A DNA stretch of 64,000 nucleotides. It comes from Herbiconiux oxytropis (GTDB lineage Bacteria; Actinomycetota; Actinomycetes; Actinomycetales; Microbacteriaceae). Positions 16,596 to 24,112 of this stretch are shown here, in pieces (within the stretch, counting starts at the first letter, position 1; each line of letters begins with the position of its first letter). Below the pieces are notes generated by a model. The model was not told the origin of the DNA. It made no database searches and was given only the letters and a program-made list of their open reading frames with translations. A program made the translations under genes and the position numbers. Location: NCBI RefSeq assembly GCF_024979315.1, contig NZ_JANLCK010000003.1:512728-576727 (forward strand). Reading direction: 5' to 3'.

Positions 16596-17765
16596 CTAGG
16601 GGGTGGCAGTGCGGGCGCGGGCTGTGGCCAGCACGGCGCGCGCCACCACCGTCTTCTGGATCTCGTTGGTGCCCTCCTCGAACCGCTGCGCCCTGGCGTC
16701 GCGGTAGACCCGCTCGATCGCGTTGCGCCGCCAGTAGCCCTGCCCGCCGTGGATCTGCAGCGCCCGGTCGGTGACCCGTCCGAGCATGTCGACGGCCACG
16801 ATCTTCGACGCGCTCGACAGCGCCGCCGCATCCGGAGCCGAGCGCTCGTAGGCGCGCGCCGCCTCGAGCACGAGCGCCCGGGCAGCGACGATGTCGGCGT
16901 AGTTCTCGGCCAGGTAGGCCTGGATGACGGGCCGCTCGGCGAGCGTCTTGCCGAAGGTCGTGCGGGTGAGCGCGTAGGAGGCCGCGAGCTCCTGAGCTCG
17001 CTCGGCGAGCCCGACGCAGCTCATCGCCACCGAGACCCGGCTCGGCAGCAGGAATCCGCCGAGCGCCACCGCGAGCCCCTCGCCCTCGGCGCCGATTCGC
17101 GCCGAGACGGGCACGGGGGTGTCGCTGAAGCGCAGGATCGCGTGGTCGGTGCCACGCACGCCCATCGTGTCGGAGTCGTCGATCACCTCCGCGCCCGGCA
17201 GGCCGGAGTTCGGCACGAGCAGCGCCACGGTGCCCTCTGCCCCGCTGCTGCCCTCGAGTCGCGCGAAGAGCAGCCAGCGGTCGGCCTTCACACCGAAGGT
17301 GATGAGGTGCTTCTCGCCGTTCAGCAGGTAGACGTCGCCGTCCCGGCGCACGGTGCTGCGGATGTCGGCCCCGGTTCCCGCGGTGGCCTCGGTGAGCGTG
17401 AACGCCACGAGCTCCTCGCCGCTGACGGCGCGCTTCAGCACCTCGCGCTGCGCATCGTCGACGAACGGCGCCATGGCCCGCCAGAGGCCGTTGTTGACGT
17501 GCACGAGCATCCGGATCGAGCCGTGCGAGCGCGAGACGATCTCGAGCAGCTCCAGGTAGCGGGCGAACGGGATGCCGCGGCCACCGAGCTCCTCGGGGGC
17601 GGCGAGGCTCAGCCAGCCCCGGTCGCGGAGCTCGGCGTAGAGCTCCGCGGGCACGTCGCCGAGCTCCTCGATGCGCTCGGACCACTCCTCCCCTGGCCCG
17701 CGCACCCAGGCGTCGAGCTCGGCCTTCAGCTGTTCGAACTCCGCGTCGCTCGCACTCACGCTCAC
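16596..17765 (-). CDS. Acyl-CoA dehydrogenase
   Basis: The 389-residue protein has the family layout: helical N-terminal domain, flavin/substrate segment AFTLTEATAGTGADIRSTVRR (about 125-145), GEKHLITFG, and a C-terminal helical domain with QIHGGQGYWRRNAIERVYRDARAQRF and the catalytic-base position EEGTNEIQK. It should oxidise or desaturate an acyl-CoA at C2-C3 with FAD, passing electrons to ETF. The GTG at 17765 has AAGGAG 5 nt upstream and overlaps the ligase stop (GTGA), so the two are coupled. It is the third gene of the EPSPS-like/ligase/dehydrogenase operon; context suggests an alicyclic acyl-CoA substrate rather than ordinary beta-oxidation. Confidence 0.88.
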   Translation of the reverse strand: MSVSASDAEFEQLKAELDAWVRGPGEEWSERIEELGDVPAELYAELRDRGWLSLAAPEELGGRGIPFARYLELLEIVSRSHGSIRMLVHVNNGLWRAMAPFVDDAQREVLKRAVSGEELVAFTLTEATAGTGADIRSTVRRDGDVYLLNGEKHLITFGVKADRWLLFARLEGSSGAEGTVALLVPNSGLPGAEVIDDSDTMGVRGTDHAILRFSDTPVPVSARIGAEGEGLAVALGGFLLPSRVSVAMSCVGLAERAQELAASYALTRTTFGKTLAERPVIQAYLAENYADIVAARALVLEAARAYERSAPDAAALSSASKIVAVDMLGRVTDRALQIHGGQGYWRRNAIERVYRDARAQRFEEGTNEIQKTVVARAVLATARARTATP

Positions 17766-19504
17766 GCACTCTCCTTCTGTCGCTCGCGCTCCACGAGCGC
17801 GGCGGCGCGCTCCCGCAGCAGGTTCTTCTGGATCTTGCCCACCGCGTTCCGCGGCAGCTCCCCGATGGCCTCGAGTCGCTCGGGCCAGTAGTACTTCGAC
17901 ACGCCCCGCTCGCCGAGATACCCCTGCATCTCGGCGAATCCGAGCGGATGCGCCGGGTCGGAGGCCACCACGAAGGCGCACGCGCGCTCGCCGAGGCGGG
18001 GGTCGGGCATGGCCACGACGGCCACGTCCTTCACCGCCGAATGCGCGAACAGCAGGTTCTCGATCTCGACCACGGGCACCTTCTCGCCGCCGCGGTTGAT
18101 GACGTCCTTCACCCGCCCGGTGATGTGCAGGAACCCGTCGGCGTCGAGCACGGCCCGGTCGCCCGTGCGGTACCAGCCGTCGGCGGTGAACACCTCGGCG
18201 GTGAGGTCGGGGCGGTCGAGGTAGCCGAGGAACATCGTGGGGCTCGAGAGCTCGTAGTCGCCCTCGCGGCCGGCGGGGAGCTCGACCCCCTCGTCGTCGA
18301 CGATGCGCACGCGGATGCCGGTGAGCGGGCGGCCGTCGGTGCCCCAGGCGGAGCCCGGCGGATCGGTGGGCGCCGAGAGCGTGCCGAGGCAGGTCTCGGT
18401 GGTGCCGAACGCGCCGAGCACCGCCGCGCCGAGCACTCCCGTGGCGCGCTCGGCGAGCTGCCGGGGCACGGCCGCCCCGGTGGCCACGAAGATGCGCAGG
18501 CTGGAGGGCGGGGGAGCCCCCTCCTCGACGGCCGCGACGACATCCATCAGGAACGGCGTCGCCGCCTGCACGAACGTGGCGCCCTTGCGGCCGAAGGCCT
18601 GCTCGAGGGCGACCCGGGCATCCCACACCGGCTGCACGACGGCCGCGACGCCGAGCCGCCAGCTCAGCAGCAGCCCGTAGAGGAAGCCGGTCTGGTGGGC
18701 GAGGGGCGACGGGATGAAGACGCGGTCGTCGCCGCCGAGACCGAGGTGCTCGACCTCGAGCGCGGTGGCGAGGGCGAGCGTGCCGTGCCGGTGCTGCACG
18801 CCCTTCGGCTCACCGGTGGTTCCCGAGGTGAACAGCAGCTGCGCGATGTCGTCGGCACCCGGCCGCCGTCGCTCGATCGCCTCCCGCGACGCCGCATCGG
18901 GCGTCGCATCCGGGGCCGCATCCGTGTCGAAGTCGTGCCAGGCGAGCGGGAGCCCGGGGGTGGCCGGCGGCACGAAGGTGACGCCCTCGCCGGAGGACCC
19001 CGCGCGCGCCGCGCCGGCGGGATCGACGTCCCCCATCACGACCACGTGCTCGAGCGCGAGCGGTCGCTCCTGCCGGGCGGCCTCGGCCGCGACGCCCGCC
19101 ACCTCGGCCGCGTGCCGGCGCCCGCGGAACGAGCGCGGCGCGATGAGTACGCGTGCCCGCGAGCGTGCGAGCACCATGGCCACCTCGCGCTCGCCGAACA
19201 CCGGCATCACGGGGGCAACGACCGCGCCGATCTGCAGCACGCCGAGGGTCACCTCCACGCACTCGGCCCAGTTCGGCAGCTGGAACGCGACCGCCTCGCC
19301 CGGCCGCACCCCGAGCCGCAGCAGCAGCGCCGAGACGGCGTCGGCCCGCCTCCGCAGCTCACCGCGGCTGAGGGTCGCAGGCCGGTCGCCGACCTCGATC
19401 ACGGCCGCCGCCGTCGCATCCGCCTCGACGAGCTCGTCCACCCGCGCCGTCAGCCCGGCATCGCTCGGGCCGACATCGCTCTGACCGGGCCGGGCATGCG
19501 TCAC
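17762..19504 (-). CDS. AMP-forming acyl-CoA ligase (class I adenylate-forming enzyme)
   Basis: The 580-residue protein has the P-loop LLFTSGTTGEPKGVQ (about 220), FGTTE (A5), GDYELSSPTMFLGYLDRPD, YRTGDRA (A7 Asp), GRVKDVINRGGEKV (A8) and the catalytic lysine in RNAVGKIQK near the C-terminus. It resembles ligases of the cyclohexanecarboxylate/fatty-acid type. It would activate a free acid to acyl-AMP and then acyl-CoA. The GTG at 19504 overlaps the preceding stop by GTGA, and its own stop overlaps the dehydrogenase start the same way, so the operon is tightly coupled. The acid is probably a product of the EPSPS-like pathway (inference). Confidence 0.88.
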   Translation of the reverse strand: MTHARPGQSDVGPSDAGLTARVDELVEADATAAAVIEVGDRPATLSRGELRRRADAVSALLLRLGVRPGEAVAFQLPNWAECVEVTLGVLQIGAVVAPVMPVFGEREVAMVLARSRARVLIAPRSFRGRRHAAEVAGVAAEAARQERPLALEHVVVMGDVDPAGAARAGSSGEGVTFVPPATPGLPLAWHDFDTDAAPDATPDAASREAIERRRPGADDIAQLLFTSGTTGEPKGVQHRHGTLALATALEVEHLGLGGDDRVFIPSPLAHQTGFLYGLLLSWRLGVAAVVQPVWDARVALEQAFGRKGATFVQAATPFLMDVVAAVEEGAPPPSSLRIFVATGAAVPRQLAERATGVLGAAVLGAFGTTETCLGTLSAPTDPPGSAWGTDGRPLTGIRVRIVDDEGVELPAGREGDYELSSPTMFLGYLDRPDLTAEVFTADGWYRTGDRAVLDADGFLHITGRVKDVINRGGEKVPVVEIENLLFAHSAVKDVAVVAMPDPRLGERACAFVVASDPAHPLGFAEMQGYLGERGVSKYYWPERLEAIGELPRNAVGKIQKNLLRERAAALVERERQKESA

Positions 19505-20877
19505 GAGCCGACCTCCTGGCGAGTGCGCTCGGAGGTGATCGACAGGTCGAGTCCCACCCCGTTCATCGCGTCGAGGAACGTCGGGTACGAGATCCGGTAG
19601 GCCCGCGGATACGTCAGCCGCGACTCGCCCTCGGCCCGCGTGGCCGCCACGGCGAGCGACATGAGCACCCGGTGGTCGTTGAACGACGACAGGGGTGCGC
19701 CCCGGAGCCCGTCGACCCCGCGCACAGTGAGGGCGTCGCCCTCGTCGACGAGGTCTCCGCCGAGCTTGTTGAGCTGCAGCATGGCGTTCACCCGGTCGCT
19801 CTCCTTCAGCCGGATGTGCCCGATCGTGCGCAGCGTCGACGTGCCGTGCGCGAAGGTCGCGAGCGCCGAGACGACGGGCAGGAGGTCCGGGATGCGCCGG
19901 CAGTCGAGATCGACCGGCTGCAGCTCGACGCGGTCGTGCCGCACGCGCACGAATCCTGTGGCCTGGTCCGTCTCGAGCGTGAGCCCCATGCCCGACACGA
20001 TGTCGAGGAAGTCGGCTTCGGGGTGATCCGTGTCGGCACCCGTCGTGGCCGAGAGCCCGCGGAACAGCACGTCCGAGGGGTGCAGCGCCGTGGCGGCGAG
20101 CCCGAACGCCGCCGAGCCGATGTCGGGCGGGATGACGTAGTCGGTCGGCGCGGCCGTCTGTCCGGCCGGCACCGTGAAATGCCGCCAGTCGTCGGAGTGC
20201 TCCACCGAGAGCCCGAACTGCCGCATCATGCGCACCGTCAGCTCCACGTAGGGCTGCTCGTTGAGCTCGCCCACGACCTCGATGCTCGTCTCCCGCTCGG
20301 CGAAGGGCGCCACGAGCAGCAGCCCCGAGATCCACTGCGAGAGCGTGCCGGCGATCCGAACGTGCCCTCCGGTGGGCCGCCCCGGCTGCACGGTGATGGG
20401 CGGCCGATCGTGCTCGGCGCGGTAGCGCACGCCGAGGGAGTCCAGGGAGTCGAGCAACGCCTTGATCGGGCGGCGCTGGAAGTACTTCATTCCGGTGAGC
20501 GTGACGGGCTTGTCGGCCAGCGCGGCGAGCCCGGTCATGAAGTAGAGCGTGGTGCCGGAGGATCCGACGTTCAGCACCCCGTCGGCCGAGCTCGACCCGT
20601 GGTCGACGACGCTCCCGCTCGTGTCGTACGGGCCCCCGTGCACGATGTAGCCGTCGGCGGTGACCTCGATGCGGGTGCCGAGCGCCCGCAGCACACCGAT
20701 CGTCCAGACCACCTGACGGGTGTCCGAGAGCCCGGTGATGACGCTCCGGCCCGGCGCGAGCGAGGCGAGCACGAGGGCCCGGTGGGCGTGGTACTTCGAG
20801 ACCGGGATGCTCAGCTCGCCGGAGACCGCGGACTCGGTCCCGTTCACGAACAGATGCACGTCTCCATGATGCCGCAC
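19501..20877 (-). CDS. Divergent EPSP-synthase (AroA)-family enolpyruvyl transferase-like protein
   Basis: The 458-residue protein has the two-domain EPSPS fold signatures: PVSKYHAHRALVLASL (for PGxKSxxxRAL), VGSSGTTLYF, FQRRPIKALLDSLDSLG, PPDIGSAAFGL, IRLKESDRV and FNDHRVLM. Compared with E. coli AroA from memory, Lys22, Arg27, Arg124, Asp313, Lys340, Glu341, His385 and Arg386 are kept. Ser23 is Tyr, Ser169 is Leu, Ser197 is Glu and Lys411 is Ile, so contacts to the shikimate 3-phosphate and to PEP are altered. It heads an operon with an acyl-CoA ligase and dehydrogenase, not aromatic genes. It is unlikely to be the housekeeping AroA. GTG at 20859 is an alternative start. Confidence 0.8.
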   Translation of the reverse strand: MRHHGDVHLFVNGTESAVSGELSIPVSKYHAHRALVLASLAPGRSVITGLSDTRQVVWTIGVLRALGTRIEVTADGYIVHGGPYDTSGSVVDHGSSSADGVLNVGSSGTTLYFMTGLAALADKPVTLTGMKYFQRRPIKALLDSLDSLGVRYRAEHDRPPITVQPGRPTGGHVRIAGTLSQWISGLLLVAPFAERETSIEVVGELNEQPYVELTVRMMRQFGLSVEHSDDWRHFTVPAGQTAAPTDYVIPPDIGSAAFGLAATALHPSDVLFRGLSATTGADTDHPEADFLDIVSGMGLTLETDQATGFVRVRHDRVELQPVDLDCRRIPDLLPVVSALATFAHGTSTLRTIGHIRLKESDRVNAMLQLNKLGGDLVDEGDALTVRGVDGLRGAPLSSFNDHRVLMSLAVAATRAEGESRLTYPRAYRISYPTFLDAMNGVGLDLSITSERTRQEVGS

Positions 20878-20906
20878 CCTGTATGTCGAGCGCGTTACGT
20901 GACGCC

Positions 20907-21653
20907 TCAGAGCGTCGTGCGCACGAGCGGCCGGTCGGTGTCCGAGAGCCTGATGTCGACCGAGCGGATGTCGGTGGTCGGGATCCGGGTCGAGGCCGAG
21001 AGGTTGCCGGCCGCAGTGCCCGTCGCGCTCCAGCTCGCGACGGTGGTCTCGACCCCTCCGGCATCGGTCACGACGAGGTCGTAGTCGACCGGTTCGTACG
21101 CATCGGCCGGCTCGACCCGGTAGCTGCAGTTCCAGTCGAAGCGTGTTCCCCAGCCCTTCTCGGTGACCGTGAGCTGGGCGTCGAGCCAGCCGGGCTCTAC
21201 CTGGGCCATGGCGCGCACGACACCGGGGGAGGGTGTGCTCGTGGCCTGAGCTTCAGGAGCGGGAGCCGCCGGTGCGCCGGCCCCGCCGAATCCCAGCCCG
21301 ATGCCGGCGAGCACGCCCACCGCCGCGACGAGCACGCCGCCGCCGGCCACGAGTGCGCCGAGCCGTCGCCGCGACCGCCGGCGGCTGCCGCGTGCGCGGC
21401 GGGCGAGATCCTGCACCCGGCCCGGCGCCCCCGAGAAAGAGGACGAGGAGCGGGGCGCGGAGTCGTCGGCGAGCAGCGCCTCCGCCTCCGCCGGAGTGAG
21501 CCGGCCGAGCAGGCCGGGCAGGCCCGCGATCTCGCTCACGGCCCGCGCGCAGGCGGGGCATTCGGCAAGGTGGCGCTCGAAGCTGCGCCGCTCGTCGGGG
21601 CTCAGCAGCCCCGCCACGTAGGCGGCATCCCAGTCGCTGTAGTCGTCGTTCAC
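20907..21653 (-). CDS. Anti-sigma factor with zinc-binding (ZAS) motif
   Basis: The 248-residue protein has an N-terminal zinc-associated anti-sigma domain with His28-x3-Cys32-x2-Cys35 (RHLAECPACARAV), an Arg-rich cytosolic stretch, one transmembrane helix (about 110-132) and an extracytoplasmic domain of about 105 residues. It should hold the adjacent ECF sigma factor inactive at the membrane until a redox or envelope signal releases it. The GTG start overlaps the sigma stop by 4 nt (GTGA), giving matched translation. The outer domain (AMAQVEPGWLDAQLTVTEKGWGTRFDWNC onward) resembles RslA/RskA-like domains only loosely. Confidence 0.88.
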   Translation of the reverse strand: MNDDYSDWDAAYVAGLLSPDERRSFERHLAECPACARAVSEIAGLPGLLGRLTPAEAEALLADDSAPRSSSSFSGAPGRVQDLARRARGSRRRSRRRLGALVAGGGVLVAAVGVLAGIGLGFGGAGAPAAPAPEAQATSTPSPGVVRAMAQVEPGWLDAQLTVTEKGWGTRFDWNCSYRVEPADAYEPVDYDLVVTDAGGVETTVASWSATGTAAGNLSASTRIPTTDIRSVDIRLSDTDRPLVRTTL

Positions 21654-22192
21654 TCCGTCACCCCCCTCTCCTGCAGTGCGAGCCTCAGTGCTCGCAGCGC
21701 GTAGTGCAGTCGCGACCGCACGGTGCCGGCCGGGATGCCCTCGTGCCGCCCGATCTCGACCGCCGACTGCCCGAGGTAGAACGAGCGCACCACCACGGCG
21801 CGGTGCTCGAGGCTCAGGGCCTGCAGCGAGTCGGTCAGCAGCCAGCGGTCCAGCACGGCGTCGATCGCCTCGGTGCCGTCTGCCGTGCCCGTGCCGTCGA
21901 GGCCGCGCACCCGCGGGCCGTCCGGCACCTCGTCGACGCCGAACTCGCGTTGGTGCCGAGCGCTCCGCCGGTCGTCGATCACGAGGTTCCTGGCCACCGT
22001 GAAGAGCCACGCCCGCGCCTCGTCGTCGCTCTGCTCGAGGATCGCGGGTTTCTTCCAGGCGCGCAGCAGCGCCTCCTGCACCACGTCCTGGGTGAAGCCC
22101 TCGTCGCGGGTGAGGCGGAGCACGTAGCGGTGCAGCGCGGGCGCGTGCGCGTCGTGCACCGCCCGCAGCAGTTCGGCCTGATCGTCGGTCAT
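21650..22192 (-). CDS. ECF-type RNA polymerase sigma factor
   Basis: The 180-residue protein has sigma region 2 (LHRYVLRLTRDEGFTQDVVQEALLRAW, ARAWLFTVARNLVIDDRRS) and region 4 (LQALSLEHRAVVVRSFYLGQSAVEIGRHEGIPAGTVRSRLHYALRAL), with a variable linker between. It should direct RNA polymerase to a stress regulon, controlled by the ZAS anti-sigma encoded just downstream. The size and pairing resemble the SigL/RslA or SigK/RskA type of actinobacteria, but the group cannot be fixed from sequence alone. The ATG at 22192 is preceded by GGAGG at a rather long spacing. Confidence 0.92.
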   Translation of the reverse strand: MTDDQAELLRAVHDAHAPALHRYVLRLTRDEGFTQDVVQEALLRAWKKPAILEQSDDEARAWLFTVARNLVIDDRRSARHQREFGVDEVPDGPRVRGLDGTGTADGTEAIDAVLDRWLLTDSLQALSLEHRAVVVRSFYLGQSAVEIGRHEGIPAGTVRSRLHYALRALRLALQERGVTE

Positions 22193-22239
22193 CGTGCGCG
22201 CACCTCCACCCCTCACAACGGGGCCGGGCCGCCGAACGT

Positions 22240-23937
22240 TCACGGTGTGCGGAACAGGCCCGCGGCGGCATCCTCCGGCGCCCGCTGCTTCATCACGAAG
22301 TGCTGCTTCTTGCCGGTGGCCGTGTAGGGCAGCTCGGGCACGAACGCGTAGCGACGCGGGCGCTTGAAGCGGGCGAGCGCCACGCTGTCCCTGCAGTGCG
22401 CCTCGAGGGCGGAGGCGGCGGCCTGCGGGTCGCTCTCGACGAGCGCCGCAAGCTCTCCGCGCGGCACGACGTAGGCCACCACGACCTCGCCCCACTCCGC
22501 ATCCACCAGGCCCGTGACGATGCTGTCGGCCACGTCGGGGTGCGCGGCGAGCACCTCCTCGACCTGCACGGGGTGCACGTTCTCGCCGCCCGTGATGACC
22601 ATGTCGTCCTTCCGGCCGATGATCGTCACCATCTCGGTCTCGTCCCAGGTGGCGAGGTCGCCCGGGTACATCCACCCGTCACGGAACTTGCGCTCCTGCT
22701 CCTCGGGGTTGTGGAGGTAGGCGTAGCCGCTCTTGATGCTCCGCATGATGACCTCTCCCACCTCCCGGCCGTCCTTCGCCACGGTGTCGGTCGGATCGGC
22801 GAACCGGTCGTCGTAGACCTTCACCACGGCCACGTCGTCGTCGAGGCACGCCCGGCCCGCCGCGCCGGCCGCCTCCGGAAGGTCCTCGGGCCGGAGGTAG
22901 GTGTTCCAGAACGCCTCCGTGGTGCCGTAGCCGTTCGCGATGCGCTTCGTGAGGGTGGACTGGTAGCGCAGGGCGGCCGCACGGTCGAGCGGCGCCCCCA
23001 TCGTGACGATGCCCGAGAGCGATGTGAGGTCGCGCGGCGACGTCTCCTGCTCGTCGGCGAGCCGCTCGAGGTTGGTGGGAGCGCCGATCACGTAGGTGAG
23101 GCGGTGCCGCTCGATCAGGTCGAGCACGAGCCCCGGCTCGAACTGAGGGAGGGTGACCACCTCGGAGCCCACGTAGAAGGCCGTGTTGGGGCCCGCGCAG
23201 TAGTTGCCGCCGCGGTGGAACCACGGAGACATGTTGAGGGTGCGGTCGGTGGGCGAGAGCGGGAAGTGCATGATGGCGTCGTGCGCGCTCAGCACCTCGT
23301 TGAGACTCGTGAGCGGCACCGCCTTCGGCATGCCGGTGGTGCCGGAGGTGTAGAGCCTCGACGTCTCGTCCCACACCGTGGCGCCCTCGGGCGCCCGGAA
23401 CGAGGGCGCGCCCTCCACGAGCAGCTCGGCGAAGTCGACGGCACCGGGGACTCCCGGGTCGCCCTCGGGGGTCCGCCCCACCGACACGAGGGTCTCCGGG
23501 GAGAATCCGGAGAGCTCGAGCGCCGTGCGCACGTCGGCGCTCGCCGAGGCCTCGAAGACGAACACGCGCGGCCGGGACCCGGCGAGGATGTGCGCGGTCT
23601 CGGCCGGCGCGAGCCGGAAGTTCATGGGGGAGGAGACGGCGCGGAGCCCCTGCGCGGCCACGTAGAGGAACGCGAACTCCGGCCGGTTGATGAGCTGGTA
23701 GCCCACGAGGTCGCCCACCCCCACGCCGCGCTCGGCCAGGCCCGCCACGAGGGCTCCGGCGACCTCGCCGAGCTCCCGGTAGGTGTAGGAGAGCCCGGTC
23801 GTGGAGTCGGTGATGGCCGTGCGGCCGGCGTAGCGGTGGGTGTTGCGCTCGACCGCGGCGGCATAGGTGAAGTGCTGCTCGAACACGTCCCGGAAGGCGC
23901 TCGTGTCGTAGTCGGTGTTGGGCGTGGAGTGGCTCAT
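22240..23937 (-). CDS. AMP-forming acyl-CoA synthetase
   Basis: The 565-residue protein has LYTSGTTGMPKAVPLT (P-loop), NGYGTTEAFWN (A5), GWMYPGDLATWDE (A7), GRKDDMVITGGENVHPVQVEE (A8) and the final lysine in PYTATGKKQHFV. It activates a carboxylate, probably a fatty or aromatic acid, to acyl-CoA through acyl-AMP. The N-terminal DVFEQHFTYAAAVERNTHRYAGR is typical of actinobacterial long-chain or benzoate-type ligases. The ATG at 23937 has AGAGAG upstream; the longer frame up to 24018 lacks a site. It stands alone and is divergent from the glycine-rich surface protein gene, about 50 bp after the sigma-factor start on the same strand. Confidence 0.85.
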   Translation of the reverse strand: MSHSTPNTDYDTSAFRDVFEQHFTYAAAVERNTHRYAGRTAITDSTTGLSYTYRELGEVAGALVAGLAERGVGVGDLVGYQLINRPEFAFLYVAAQGLRAVSSPMNFRLAPAETAHILAGSRPRVFVFEASASADVRTALELSGFSPETLVSVGRTPEGDPGVPGAVDFAELLVEGAPSFRAPEGATVWDETSRLYTSGTTGMPKAVPLTSLNEVLSAHDAIMHFPLSPTDRTLNMSPWFHRGGNYCAGPNTAFYVGSEVVTLPQFEPGLVLDLIERHRLTYVIGAPTNLERLADEQETSPRDLTSLSGIVTMGAPLDRAAALRYQSTLTKRIANGYGTTEAFWNTYLRPEDLPEAAGAAGRACLDDDVAVVKVYDDRFADPTDTVAKDGREVGEVIMRSIKSGYAYLHNPEEQERKFRDGWMYPGDLATWDETEMVTIIGRKDDMVITGGENVHPVQVEEVLAAHPDVADSIVTGLVDAEWGEVVVAYVVPRGELAALVESDPQAAASALEAHCRDSVALARFKRPRRYAFVPELPYTATGKKQHFVMKQRAPEDAAAGLFRTP

Positions 23938-24112
23938 CGGTGCGGCTCTCTTCTCGACTGCAGAGTGCGACGGCAGGGGGGTCGTCGCCCCGGCGAGCGG
24001 GTACCGCGTACCCCCCATCCGGGCTCTATCAGGTATATCGCCTTTTCGCTAGGCTGACCCCGCTCGCGCTCCCGAAAGCGTGCGGGCCGACAGGATCCAG
24101 GGGGACCCATCC

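Noticed and set aside
19501..20877. Calling this gene aroA outright
   Set aside because: Key substrate-contact positions differ and the operon context is not aromatic biosynthesis, so the symbol would be misleading.
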